DNA of 64,000 nt from Thalassobaculum fulvum. Its GTDB lineage: Bacteria; Pseudomonadota; Alphaproteobacteria; Thalassobaculales; Thalassobaculaceae. Position 1 is the stretch's first letter. Each line of letters opens with the position of its first letter. Both the position numbers and the translations under genes were made by a program. The notes beneath the pieces are model-generated. The model saw only the letters and a list, made by a program, of their open reading frames with translations. It made no database searches and was not told where the DNA came from. The stretch lies in contig NZ_BMZS01000006.1 of the NCBI RefSeq assembly GCF_014652915.1, positions 62,001 to 126,000 of the forward strand, read 5' to 3'. Positions 8,540-17,869 of this stretch are shown here, one piece after another.

Positions 8540-8543
<4 letters not shown>
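7533..8543 (-). CDS. 2-oxoacid dehydrogenase E1 component, alpha subunit
   Basis: A 336-residue thiamine-diphosphate-dependent subunit. The TPP/Mg motif is [15 protein letters not shown] (about residues 171-185), ending as usual in [18 protein letters not shown] near the N-terminus and [11 protein letters not shown] are also typical of E1 alpha. [11 protein letters not shown] near residue 277 corresponds to the phosphorylation-loop region. It would decarboxylate a 2-oxoacid and pass the hydroxyalkyl group to the E2 lipoyl arm. The ATG overlaps the stop of the acyl-CoA synthetase gene, which places all five genes of the operon under one promoter with a perfect Fnr box. Confidence 0.9.
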
Positions 8544-10297
<1,754 letters not shown>

Positions 10298-10368
10298 CGG
10301 ACGCTCACGCCTCCCTCGGTCGTGGCTCGCAACGTCGACGAGTGTCGGGGACCGGCCCCGCTCGCGCG

Positions 10369-10382
10369 TTGATGTCGATCAA
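10369..10382. promoter_or_regulatory. Perfect Fnr/FixK box in a divergent promoter
   Basis: TTGATGTCGATCAA is a fully symmetric TTGAT-N4-ATCAA dyad. It lies 71 bp from the acyl-CoA synthetase start and 73 bp from the SpoIIAA-like gene start, almost exactly centred, so it may activate both directions. Confidence 0.75.
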
Positions 10383-10455
10383 CGCGCCGACGGGTGGCGC
10401 TCCGTAGCGTGCGACCCACCTGTCCGACGGGGGCCGTAGCGCTGAGGAGACAGAC

Positions 10456-10821
10456 GTGATCGAGATCCTGCAAGGCTATCCGGACGACGTCGTGGCGATC
10501 GCCGGCAAGGGCGTCATCAGTGCGGAGGACTACCGTTCGGTGCTGATCCCGGCGGTCGAGAAGGCGCTGGAGCGACACCGGAAGGTCCGGCTGCTGTACC
10601 GCATCGGCCCCGACTGCACCGGGTTCGAGCCCGGCGCGATGTGGGAGGACTTCCGGGTCGGCGTCGAGCATCTGACCCGCTGGAACCGGGTCGCCGTCGT
10701 CACCGACACCGAGTGGATCCGGCACACCATGAGCGCGATCGGCTTCCTGATTCCGATCGACATCAGGATCTTCTCCCTGGCCGAAAGCGACGCCGCCCGG
10801 GACTGGGTGACCGCCGACTGA
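10456..10821 (+). CDS. SpoIIAA-like (STAS-fold) protein
   Basis: A 121-residue protein starting at GTG with GAGGAGA nearby. It fits the SpoIIAA-like family (STAS/CRAL-TRIO-like fold): an initial MIEILQGYPDDVVAIAGKG strand pair, a RKVRLLYRIG strand, WEDFRVGVEHL, and the closing VAVVTDTEWIRH and FSLAESDAARDW. Members are small cytoplasmic proteins of unknown ligand, often seen next to respiration or stress genes. It is divergent from the acyl-CoA synthetase operon and shares the central Fnr box with it, which implies low-oxygen co-expression. A lipid-binding role has been suggested by fold only. Confidence 0.8.
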   Translation: MIEILQGYPDDVVAIAGKGVISAEDYRSVLIPAVEKALERHRKVRLLYRIGPDCTGFEPGAMWEDFRVGVEHLTRWNRVAVVTDTEWIRHTMSAIGFLIPIDIRIFSLAESDAARDWVTAD

Positions 10822-10908
10822 CGGGGGTGCATCGGCGGCGGCGGCCGCACCGATTGCCAGCGGGCCGAGACTGGGCTAGAGCGGCGCAACGCAACCGGAG
10901 CCCCACCC

Positions 10909-11388
10909 ATGCCCCTGAAGCCGAGTGCCCAGCGCGTGCAGGACCTGCTCGCCGAAGGCGGGTTCGACCTGACGGTCGTCGAGATGCCGGATTCCACGCG
11001 GACCTCCGCCGACGCGGCCGCGGCCTGCGGCTGCACGGTGGCGCAGATCGGCAAGTCGCTGGTGTTCCAGGCCAAGCAGAGCGGCCGGCCGGTGCTGGTG
11101 GTGGCCAGCGGCGTGAACCGGGTCGACGAGAAGAAGATCGCCGCGGCACTCGGCGAGAAGATCGGCCGCGCCGACCCCGAGTTCGTGCGCGCCTCGACCG
11201 GCTTCGCGATCGGCGGGGTGGCGCCGATCGGACACGCCGTGCAGCCGGCGGTCTACCTGGATGCCGACCTGATGGCGCTGGAGCGGATCTGGTGCGCGGC
11301 CGGCACGCCGAACGCGGTGTTCGAGCTGACCCCGGCCGACCTCCAGGCGATGACCGGCGGCACGGTGCTCGACGTCCGCAAGGATTGA
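10909..11388 (+). CDS. ybaK: YbaK/EbsC-family aminoacyl-tRNA deacylase
   Basis: A 159-residue trans-editing domain of the YbaK/ProX superfamily, which hydrolyses mis-charged tRNA (typically Cys-tRNA-Pro or Ala-tRNA-Pro). The conserved lysine is K49 in VAQIGKSLVF, and the substrate-binding GIGGVxPIGH-type loop appears as FAIGGVAPIGHA. The C-terminal strands (ERIWCAAGTPNAVFELTP) match the family. Which tRNA it edits cannot be read from the sequence. It is a single gene with its own upstream gap. A G+C-rich hairpin starts right after the stop, and the defense island begins beyond it. Confidence 0.87.
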   Translation: MPLKPSAQRVQDLLAEGGFDLTVVEMPDSTRTSADAAAACGCTVAQIGKSLVFQAKQSGRPVLVVASGVNRVDEKKIAAALGEKIGRADPEFVRASTGFAIGGVAPIGHAVQPAVYLDADLMALERIWCAAGTPNAVFELTPADLQAMTGGTVLDVRKD

Positions 11389-11404
11389 CGGGCGGCGGCG
11401 CCCG
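11389..11404 (+). terminator. Hairpin after ybaK
   Basis: CGGGCG and CGCCCG pair around a GCGG loop immediately after the ybaK stop codon. There is no U-tract, so it is a weak terminator candidate or simply part of the repeat-rich boundary. Confidence 0.3.
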
Positions 11405-11413
11405 GCCCCGTTC

Positions 11414-11435
11414 CCTGTCGTCCTGAGGTGCCCGA
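11414..11435 (+). repeat. Left copy of a 22-base inverted repeat bounding the island
   Basis: This 22-base stretch (core CCTGAGGTGCCCGA) recurs on the opposite strand at 15834-15855 with 21 of 22 matches. Both copies sit just beyond the 3' ends of the host genes flanking the island. The core resembles short palindromic REP-like elements common in alphaproteobacterial intergenic spaces. Confidence 0.7.
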
Positions 11436-11608
11436 AGGGCCACCGCCGAGCGAATAGAGCATCCGGCTCTTCAGGGTGGGGAGCGGCCGTTCGCTGCTTC
11501 GTGCCTAGAGCTTCGTTTCGCTAAATGGGCAGACCTATCCACTGCAGTCGATAGCACCTAGTCTACCCTCGGTAGCAGAGTGTGTTTCCGACATTTGAGG
11601 TCTGTCTG

Positions 11609-12892
11609 ATGCAATGGGCCCATGACCACATCGTTCATATTGGGGGTGAGACAGAAGCGCCCGACGATCCAGCCAGTGAAGTCGGCGCTTGGCGGAAGCG
11701 GATTGAGCCTTGGCTGTCCGCAGTATTTCAGGCGGAGCACCTCTCGCTTCTGCTCGGAAATGGCTTCACGACTGGCATAGCCAATCACGCAGGCGGCGCC
11801 CCAACAAGCATGGCCGGTTCCGGTTTTGGCGGATGCCCGAATGAAGACAAGGTGGCAGCTCGTGCTAAAAAGCTGGCAGATGCCATGGGAAGAGGCAGTG
11901 CCAACATTGAGGACCAACTTTCGGCGGCACTTGCCCTTCTTGCAGGTTTGCAGATTCTCGAACATACGGATGTCGCTGCGTGGGAGGCGGCGATCGACAA
12001 CGTACTCGGTGGATTTATCAAGGATGTTCTGGCTACAGAAAAAAGCATCAGCGACGGTATCGATGACGAGCCTACCGGCGGCGGACCGCTAGCCAGGGAA
12101 ATCCTTGTTTCGTTCTTAATGAGCTTTGCCAGCAGGGCCGCTTCGAGGGAACGGCTGCACATTTTCACGACCAACTACGATCGCCTTATTGAACGCGGCT
12201 GTGATTATGCCGGGCTGCGTATCATCGACCGCTTCACCGGCGCGCTTGAGCCGGAATTTAGGTCTTCGCGACTGCATGTGGACATGCACTACACGCCGCC
12301 GGGAATACGAGGCGAGCCGCGCCACCTGGAAGGCGTCATACATCTGACCAAGCTTCACGGCTCGCTCGACTGGCGATATGACAAGCCGCGATTGTATCGG
12401 ATCGGTCTACCTTTCGGGGCCGATGCCGGGCATCCAGCGGTGCCGAGTAGCCCGCGGAGTTCGGTGATGATCTATCCCAACGCAGTCAAGGACGTTGAGA
12501 CTGCGGCCTATCCCTATGCCGACCTATTCCGCGATTTCTCGTCGTCAATATGCCGGCCCAACAACGTGCTCGTTACCTATGGATACGGTTTTGGGGATGA
12601 CCATATCAACAGGGTCATCGCGGACATGCTCACGATTCCGTCCACGCATCTCGTAATTCTGGCCTGGGGTCAGAAACCGCATGAACGGATCGCATCGTTC
12701 GTTTCTCGTATCGGCAGGCCGCAGCAGCTCACACTGCTGATTGGCAAACATTTCGGCGATATCCGGACGCTGGTTGAACACTATCTGCCGAAACCGGCTA
12801 TCGATCCGCTCACGATCCGCATGAGCGAACTTGTGGAGCGGCGCGGCAAGATCACGACCAAAGAGCCGAGTGAAGACGGTGGCTCACCATGA
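11609..12892 (+). CDS. SIR2-family NADase subunit of a SIR2-HerA defense system
   Basis: A 427-residue protein with a SIR2-like Rossmann domain. The NAD-binding turn LLLGNGFTTG occurs at 47-56, the ribose-contacting motif FTTNYDRLIE at 186-195 (N189), the catalytic histidine H250 in TKLHGSLDW, and the closing nucleotide motif TYGYGFGDDHIN at 323-334. Defense SIR2 proteins usually degrade NAD+ after phage infection. GAGG eight bases before the ATG fixes the start; a GTG nine codons upstream is possible. The stop overlaps the HerA start (ATGA). The pair corresponds to the published SIR2-HerA anti-phage system. Activity is inferred, but all key residues are present. Confidence 0.88.
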   Translation: MQWAHDHIVHIGGETEAPDDPASEVGAWRKRIEPWLSAVFQAEHLSLLLGNGFTTGIANHAGGAPTSMAGSGFGGCPNEDKVAARAKKLADAMGRGSANIEDQLSAALALLAGLQILEHTDVAAWEAAIDNVLGGFIKDVLATEKSISDGIDDEPTGGGPLAREILVSFLMSFASRAASRERLHIFTTNYDRLIERGCDYAGLRIIDRFTGALEPEFRSSRLHVDMHYTPPGIRGEPRHLEGVIHLTKLHGSLDWRYDKPRLYRIGLPFGADAGHPAVPSSPRSSVMIYPNAVKDVETAAYPYADLFRDFSSSICRPNNVLVTYGYGFGDDHINRVIADMLTIPSTHLVILAWGQKPHERIASFVSRIGRPQQLTLLIGKHFGDIRTLVEHYLPKPAIDPLTIRMSELVERRGKITTKEPSEDGGSP

Positions 12893-15072
12893 CCACAATT
12901 GTCGAACGCATCGGCACGCTCTCGATAGGCCGCGTTGAAACCGTCACCGCCGAAGCGCTGCGCATAGCTCTTTTCAACGAGACGCCGCAGGCAACAGCGC
13001 TCAATACCGGGACGCCTACCGGCTTTCCGCGCGTCAACGCCTATATGTTGATACCGAATGAGACCGGCGCGGTCGTTGCGGTGATCAAGGAAATTTCCAT
13101 CGTGCGCGCGAAGCCAGCTTCAGTAAGGCACGACGACACCCTTGTGGACCTTCCATATCCCGACCGAACCGTCATCGCCATTCCGTTCGGCACTCTTTTG
13201 CGCGAAGGAAATGACGGCGACAGCCAGCCGCTCTATGCCCTGGAACGGGGCGTTCCGGTATTGCCGTCCGTTGGAGACCCGGTACTTCTTCCAACTGCAA
13301 CACAGCTACGCTCTATTGTTGAAGCCAAGACCGACGACCGGCTGATCCAGATCGGCACCGCGCCATTTGCCGGTAATGCCCGTGTGTGGGTGCATCCCGA
13401 CAAGCTTTTTGGCCGTCATCTTGCTGTGCTCGGTAATACCGGCAGTGGAAAGTCCTGCTCCGTCGCCGGCATTGTCCGCTGGTCTCTTGAAAGTGCAGCC
13501 GCTGCGGCACAAGCAGTATTTCAGGAGGGCGCACAAGTACAGCCAGCCAACGCCCGGTTCATAGTTCTCGACCCCAATGGCGAGTACTCTCAGGCGTTTA
13601 GTGATCGCACCCTACCTGTCAGGCGGTTCTCTGTCGGCGGCAAAGACGGCGCGAATCCGCTGACCGTGCCGGGCTGGTTGTGGAACGGACAGGAGTGGGC
13701 GGCATTCACATCCGCACAGCCCGGCGTTCAGCGCCCGATATTGCTGAGGGCGCTGCGCCAATTGCGCAATGCCGGTTCGTCAGCCATGACCGCGCGTGCG
13801 CAGGTGATTAGGCGTTACACAGGGTATGTCAGGCAGGTCGAACAACTCTACGCGGACCTACCTCAGAGCGTTGCCGGCTTTCCGCGCAACCGTGACTTCG
13901 GGTCCCTACTAGAAGGACTGCTTGGCCTCATCCAATCGGATGAAACAACACTTGCTACGTACGGCAAGGACGCTGCTGATCTTGCCGCCGCCGTCATAGT
14001 AATTCGTGCTCCTATCGAAACTGTACGCGCATCGCGCCATTGGACCTCTGCGAACTCATCCGGGTACAACGACTTCCAGCCCGGTGACCTTCAAACCGTT
14101 CTCACGGCACTACGAACGATCACCGATGTATTTCCGATCACTGTCACTCACGGTGAGATCAGTGAAGACGCGCCGGTCCGGTTTGACGTTTCGGCGCTTC
14201 CCGACCGTATACACGATGTTGCGATGGCGACTGGCGGGCAGGCTCTGAATAATGTCGAGCCACTGATCAACCGTGTACAGGTTATGCTTGGCGATGCCGG
14301 GCTCCGGCCGGTCATCGATACCGCCGGTGCGACATCCCTCGGCGAATGGCTCGCAGCCCTGCTTGGCCCCAGCAAAGGCTCTCCCGAGCCGCTCGCGATA
14401 CTTGATCTCTCACTCGTGCCTTCGGATGTTGTTCATATTGCCGTAGCTGTTATCTCCCGGCTGATATTCGAGGCCCTACAGCGTCACATCAAAGAGACGA
14501 ACAAGGCCCTTCCGACCGTGCTGGTGCTTGAGGAAGCGCACAGCTTCGTGCGTAAGGACGCGGACGTTGGCGCGAGCGCGCAGGCCGCCGATTTGTGCCG
14601 ACAGACTTTTGAGCGGATAGCCAGAGAGGGCCGAAAATTTGGTCTTGGATTGGTGCTGGCTTCGCAGCGCCCGTCCGAACTCTCGCCGACCGTTTTGGCG
14701 CAGTGCAATTCATTCTTGCTACACCGCATCGTCAACGACGTTGATCAGAATCTTGTACGCCGTCTTGTCCCCGACGCCCTGGGTGGGCTTCTCGGCGAAC
14801 TTCCAACACTGCCTTCACAGCAAGCAATCCTTCTCGGATGGGCCGTCCCCACACCCGTTCTCGTTCGTGTTCGCGACCTTCAAAAGACGCAGCGCCCGCG
14901 TTCCGATGACCCCCACTTCTGGAAGACGTGGCTCGGTCAGGAAGGGGCGCCGCCGAATTGGACAGGAATTGCGGAATCCTGGGAAATGCGGGAAGACGAA
15001 TCTCACGGAACGGACAGAACCGAAGATGTTGCTTACAGAGATTCCGATCCCGAACCAGATATTCCACTCTAA
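12889..15072 (+). CDS. HerA-type hexameric ATPase/translocase of a SIR2-HerA system
   Basis: A 727-residue FtsK-HerA superfamily ATPase. An N-terminal beta-rich HerA-barrel (HAS-like, about 1-160) precedes the motor domain with Walker A GNTGSGKS at 182-189, Walker B LVLEEAH near 545-551, a sensor-like LASQRPSELSP near 592 and an arginine-rich NDVDQNLVRRLVPD segment. In SIR2-HerA systems this protein assembles as a ring that binds the SIR2 subunits and is needed for protection. Translation is coupled to the SIR2 gene by a four-base overlap. The C-terminal about 60 residues are acidic and poorly conserved in appearance. Composition matches the SIR2 gene, so both were acquired together. Confidence 0.88.
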   Translation: MTTIVERIGTLSIGRVETVTAEALRIALFNETPQATALNTGTPTGFPRVNAYMLIPNETGAVVAVIKEISIVRAKPASVRHDDTLVDLPYPDRTVIAIPFGTLLREGNDGDSQPLYALERGVPVLPSVGDPVLLPTATQLRSIVEAKTDDRLIQIGTAPFAGNARVWVHPDKLFGRHLAVLGNTGSGKSCSVAGIVRWSLESAAAAAQAVFQEGAQVQPANARFIVLDPNGEYSQAFSDRTLPVRRFSVGGKDGANPLTVPGWLWNGQEWAAFTSAQPGVQRPILLRALRQLRNAGSSAMTARAQVIRRYTGYVRQVEQLYADLPQSVAGFPRNRDFGSLLEGLLGLIQSDETTLATYGKDAADLAAAVIVIRAPIETVRASRHWTSANSSGYNDFQPGDLQTVLTALRTITDVFPITVTHGEISEDAPVRFDVSALPDRIHDVAMATGGQALNNVEPLINRVQVMLGDAGLRPVIDTAGATSLGEWLAALLGPSKGSPEPLAILDLSLVPSDVVHIAVAVISRLIFEALQRHIKETNKALPTVLVLEEAHSFVRKDADVGASAQAADLCRQTFERIAREGRKFGLGLVLASQRPSELSPTVLAQCNSFLLHRIVNDVDQNLVRRLVPDALGGLLGELPTLPSQQAILLGWAVPTPVLVRVRDLQKTQRPRSDDPHFWKTWLGQEGAPPNWTGIAESWEMREDESHGTDRTEDVAYRDSDPEPDIPL

Positions 15073-15232
15073 TTCGGAGAGTGTCTGGAGGCGGGACCCA
15101 CACTTGATAGCTACCCCACCATGACCACTTCGAGTCTAATACTCTCGGCTAGAAACGAACGGAAAGCAGTGAAGGATGGTACGCGTCGTGCGGATGACGC
15201 ATTGGTCGCCAGCCATGAGTTAAAATACTAAA

Positions 15233-15346
15233 TCAGGGGCGCCTTCTCGCCCCCGACTTCGAAGAAAGACGCCAAATCACCAAACAATAAGCGACGAGCT
15301 TTGCGAGCTGCGCGGCAATCTCAATGTAGTGCTGAAAGTCGACCAT
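15233..15346 (-). CDS. Possible 37-residue hydrophobic small protein
   Basis: On the minus strand an ATG follows AAGGAG at ideal spacing (seven bases) and opens a 37-codon frame. The protein begins MVDFQHYIEIAAQLAKLV, continues into the apolar AYCLVIW and ends in a basic tail (SGARRRP). One short amphipathic-to-hydrophobic helix plus a cationic end resembles type I toxins or small membrane peptides, though no family can be named. A G+C hairpin followed by a T-rich run lies across the stop codon, as expected for a compact transcription unit. It is convergent with HerA inside the island. Chance is not excluded. Confidence 0.4.
   Translation of the reverse strand: MVDFQHYIEIAAQLAKLVAYCLVIWRLSSKSGARRRP
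15236..15254 (-). terminator. Rho-independent terminator of the small minus-strand gene
   Basis: Read on the minus strand, GGGGCG and CGCCCC pair around AGAAGG and are followed by TGATTTAGTATTTT, a T-rich tail. On the plus strand the hairpin has no T-run after it, so it mainly ends minus-strand transcription. Confidence 0.6.
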
Positions 15347-15833
15347 GGCTTTCTCCTTCGCCGGATTTTGGACACACCTCGCCTGCGCGAGACAGATTTC
15401 CAAAAGTCCGGACTGATCGGAGTTAGCTCATTCCATGGTCTCCACATTGCCGTGCGCACAGATATCGTGCGTGGAGTTGTATGTAAGAAGGGCAGACTGA
15501 GGCTGCAACCCCTCATCGATTGGCATTGCTAATTTGAGGCGGTCGATGACCATGACAGTGAAACACTACCAATTTCCGTCTCATGGCCGTGTCGGCGAAT
15601 GCCCCCACTGACGTCGACCGGACTGATCGTCGCGGTGCTTCCGGCCTGAAAGGCTCGTCATCTGAAACAGTTCTGAGTGGGGCTGGTTCGGATGACAATC
15701 GGCGTCGCCACGAAGCGTCCGCTTCGGGTCGACGCCGGCCGCCCGGGTGTCGGAGACTCCGCCAGCCGACACAGCCCGTCACACGCCTCCGACGCCTCGG
15801 CAGCGTAGGCCGGCCCTTCGCGGCCCGACTTCG

Positions 15834-15855
15834 TCGGGCACCTCAGGGCGACAGG
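15834..15855 (-). repeat. Right copy of the 22-base inverted repeat bounding the island
   Basis: Reverse complement of 11414-11435 with one mismatch. It lies 26 bp beyond the end of the Lrp gene. Left and right copies together could once have been the two arms of a single palindromic element lying between two convergent genes. Confidence 0.7.
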
Positions 15856-15880
15856 TGTCTGGGAGAAAACCCCGAAGGGC

Positions 15881-16393
15881 TCAGCCGGCGTTCTCGAACG
15901 CGATCGGCGGCAGCTGCGGCCCGACCCGGACGCTCGGCCCGGCCATCACCATCTTGGCCTTGACCGGCGACGACAGCACGATCGAGGTCGTGGTCTCGCC
16001 GTAGGTCCGGAGCTGGGCGATCACGTGCTCCAGGTGGACCATCGACGACACGATCACCTTGATCATGTAGCTGTCCTGGCCGGTGACGTGATGGCACTCC
16101 TGCACCTCGGCCAGGGTGTGCGCCATGGTGGCGATGCGGTTGTGGTGCTCGCCGGTCACCTTGAGGTGGATGAAGGCGGTGGTCGGGTAGCCGAGCTTGG
16201 ACGGCTCCACCAGCGCGCGGTAGCCGGTGATGATCCCGGAATCCTCCATGCGGCGCACCCGCTCGGCGACCGCCGGCGAGGACAGGCCGACCCGGCGGCC
16301 GAGTTCGCTGAACGACAGGCGGGCGTCCTCCTGCAGAACCCGAAGCAGCTGCCAGCCGACCTTGTCGAGCTGGCCCTCAAGCTCTCCCGCCAT
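15881..16393 (-). CDS. Lrp/AsnC-family transcriptional regulator
   Basis: A 170-residue feast/famine regulator. The N-terminal HTH occupies about 10-60 (LDKVGWQLLRVLQEDARLS, GLSSPAVAERVRRME), followed by the RAM ligand-binding domain (about 75-155) with EVQECHHVTGQDSYMIKV, the classic GxxDxxL region. An about 15-residue C-terminal extension goes beyond the usual length. The target operon is not evident: the gene runs toward the defense island and is upstream of nothing on its strand. An A+T-rich spacer precedes it and could hold the autoregulatory site. The ligand is probably an amino acid, unidentified. Confidence 0.87.
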   Translation of the reverse strand: MAGELEGQLDKVGWQLLRVLQEDARLSFSELGRRVGLSSPAVAERVRRMEDSGIITGYRALVEPSKLGYPTTAFIHLKVTGEHHNRIATMAHTLAEVQECHHVTGQDSYMIKVIVSSMVHLEHVIAQLRTYGETTTSIVLSSPVKAKMVMAGPSVRVGPQLPPIAFENAG

Positions 16394-16593
16394 GACCCAA
16401 ATCCCTTGGATTTCAACGTAGTAATTATTCTATGGCATTACTCGGGCCGGCACAAGCAGAACGCCGGACGGCGACAGTGTTCGCACCGGCCGTCGACCTT
16501 CTCCACCGGACTCCCGATCCGGGCGAAACATGGCTAACATGACCCGGCGCCCGAGCCACGGCAGCGGCGGCCCGGATTCCACGACTGTGTTCC

Positions 16594-16947
16594 ATGCAGG
16601 AGGCGGACCTGAACAGCGACGGCAAGAACCGCCACCGGCTGCGCCGGAACGTGACCATCGGCGAGCGCCGGACCAGCGTCAGCCTCGAGGGGCATGTCTG
16701 GCTCGGCCTGTCGGATGTCTGCCAGCGCGAGGCGATCGACATCGATGCGCTGTGCACCGAGGTCGACCGGCGGCGGGTGCGATCGTCGATGTCGTCCGCG
16801 CTTCGCGTGTTCCTGCTGCTCTACTTCCGCGGCCTCGCGGAGGCGATCGGCAACCACCACGCCGCCGGCCGGCCGGACGGGGCCGGGCACCTGGCAATGG
16901 CCCTCGACGTGTTCAGCGCCGGCGAGCAGCTGCGCGAGGCCGCCTGA
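16594..16947 (+). CDS. Ribbon-helix-helix (RHH_4) domain protein
   Basis: A 117-residue protein whose first half contains the RHH_4 pattern: a basic strand RRNVTIGERRTSVSL, then two helices WLGLSDVCQREA and IDALCTEVDRRR. The C-terminal part includes SALRVFLLLYFRGL, a helix often found in these alphaproteobacterial proteins. Such proteins are presumed small DNA-binding regulators, but targets are unknown. It is a single gene between the Lrp and HAD genes with promoters facing away from the Lrp gene. The ATG was chosen because the RHH strand begins shortly after it. Confidence 0.78.
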   Translation: MQEADLNSDGKNRHRLRRNVTIGERRTSVSLEGHVWLGLSDVCQREAIDIDALCTEVDRRRVRSSMSSALRVFLLLYFRGLAEAIGNHHAAGRPDGAGHLAMALDVFSAGEQLREAA

Positions 16948-16976
16948 TCGCGGTCGCCCGCCCTGCGGCACCCGGC

Positions 16977-17837
16977 CTACCAGGCGAGGCGATCGGCGAC
17001 CCAGCGCGGCAGCGGACCCGGCGTCGCCAGGAAGCCCCGCAGGCGGTCGTCGGCGAGCTGTCCGTCGACCAGCAGGACGTCGCCGTGCACGCCGTCCGCC
17101 AGCAGCAGCGAATCGATGCCGGCCGCCACCGCTCCGGCGACGTCGGTCGCCCGGTTGTCGCCGACCACCAGCACCCGCTCGGGCGCCACGCCGAGCACCG
17201 CGACCGAGCGCTCGAACACCGGCGCGTGCGGCTTGCCGTGATAGTGCACGAACCCGCCCAGTTCCTCGTAGCGCTCGGCCAGCGCGCCGGCATGGATCAG
17301 CCGCACGCCCTGCTCGATCACCACCTTGTCCGGGTTGGCGCAGATCATCGCCAGCCCGCGCTCGACCCCGCGCCGCAAGGCCGCCTCGTAGTCGGCGACC
17401 GCGTGCAGGCCGCTGGCCGGGCCGGCGTTCAGGATCCAGTCGGCGGCCTCCAGGTCGGCGGTCGACTCGAAGCCGGTGCCGGGCAGGATGTGCGGGAAGC
17501 GGCCGGGGTCGAAGCCGTAGGCGAGCGGGCCGAGGCCGGCGTGGAAGGCGTCCGGGCGGTCGCGCAGATAGCGGTGGCTCTCGCCGCCGGAGGTGATGAC
17601 CTCGCGATACATCGAGGCCGGAATGCCGATGCCCCGGAGACGCTCGGCGACCGTCGCGGCCGGACGCGGCGAGTTCGACAGCACGACCACCGGCTTGCCG
17701 GCGGCGGCCAGACGCTCCAGCACCTCGACCGCCTGCGGGTAGGCCGCACCGCCGTCGTACAGCGTGCCCCAGACGTCGAAGACATAGCCGTCATAGCGGT
17801 CGGCGATCGCCGCCAGACCGTCGATCCTGTCGAACAT
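16977..17837 (-). CDS. HAD-superfamily class IIA hydrolase (TIGR01459-like)
   Basis: A 286-residue phosphatase-like protein. The nucleophile motif is DVWGTLYDG (21-29), in which Trp replaces the second Asp, as is normal for the TIGR01459 branch. Motif II is VVVLSNSPRP, and the C-terminal motif is VLVVGDNRATDVAGA near 240. The cap domain in the middle is of the NagD type. The substrate is unknown, probably a sugar- or nucleotide-phosphate. Its gene lies 32 bp after the EAL protein gene on the same strand and may be cotranscribed with pyrD and the EAL gene. Confidence 0.85.
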   Translation of the reverse strand: MFDRIDGLAAIADRYDGYVFDVWGTLYDGGAAYPQAVEVLERLAAAGKPVVVLSNSPRPAATVAERLRGIGIPASMYREVITSGGESHRYLRDRPDAFHAGLGPLAYGFDPGRFPHILPGTGFESTADLEAADWILNAGPASGLHAVADYEAALRRGVERGLAMICANPDKVVIEQGVRLIHAGALAERYEELGGFVHYHGKPHAPVFERSVAVLGVAPERVLVVGDNRATDVAGAVAAGIDSLLLADGVHGDVLLVDGQLADDRLRGFLATPGPLPRWVADRLAW

Positions 17838-17869
17838 TCAACCCTCTCGGTGTATCGGCGGACAGCGGG

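Larger units (their letters stand above)
11436..15833. mobile_element. Defense island of different base composition (SIR2-HerA)
   Basis: Between the convergent host genes ybaK and an Lrp regulator, the DNA is visibly richer in A and T and its codon use is far less G/C-ending than on either side. It holds the SIR2 and HerA genes, a possible 37-codon gene and about 500 bp without recognisable genes at the right end. No integrase, transposase or tRNA attachment site was found, so the mode of entry is unknown. The bounding inverted repeat is the only sign of its edges. Confidence 0.6.
15073..15880. other. Long mostly non-coding right end of the island
   Basis: About 800 bp separate the HerA stop from the Lrp-gene stop. 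The stretch holds the 37-codon minus-strand candidate with its terminator and, antisense to it, an open plus-strand frame of 67 codons (15329-15532, GTG start, no clear ribosome site). Then follows about 300 bp with no convincing gene before the inverted repeat. The G+C content rises again after about 15600, so the transfer boundary may lie there. Confidence 0.5.

Noticed and set aside
15329-15532. 67-codon plus-strand frame in the island's right end
   Set aside because: Starts at GTG with no ribosome site and is antisense to a better candidate gene with Shine-Dalgarno and terminator. It may be a decayed fragment, so it is mentioned only in the region note.
11389-15880. Search for an integrase, transposase or tRNA attachment site at the defense island
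   Set aside because: None was recognised on either strand. The element type cannot be named beyond the inverted repeats.
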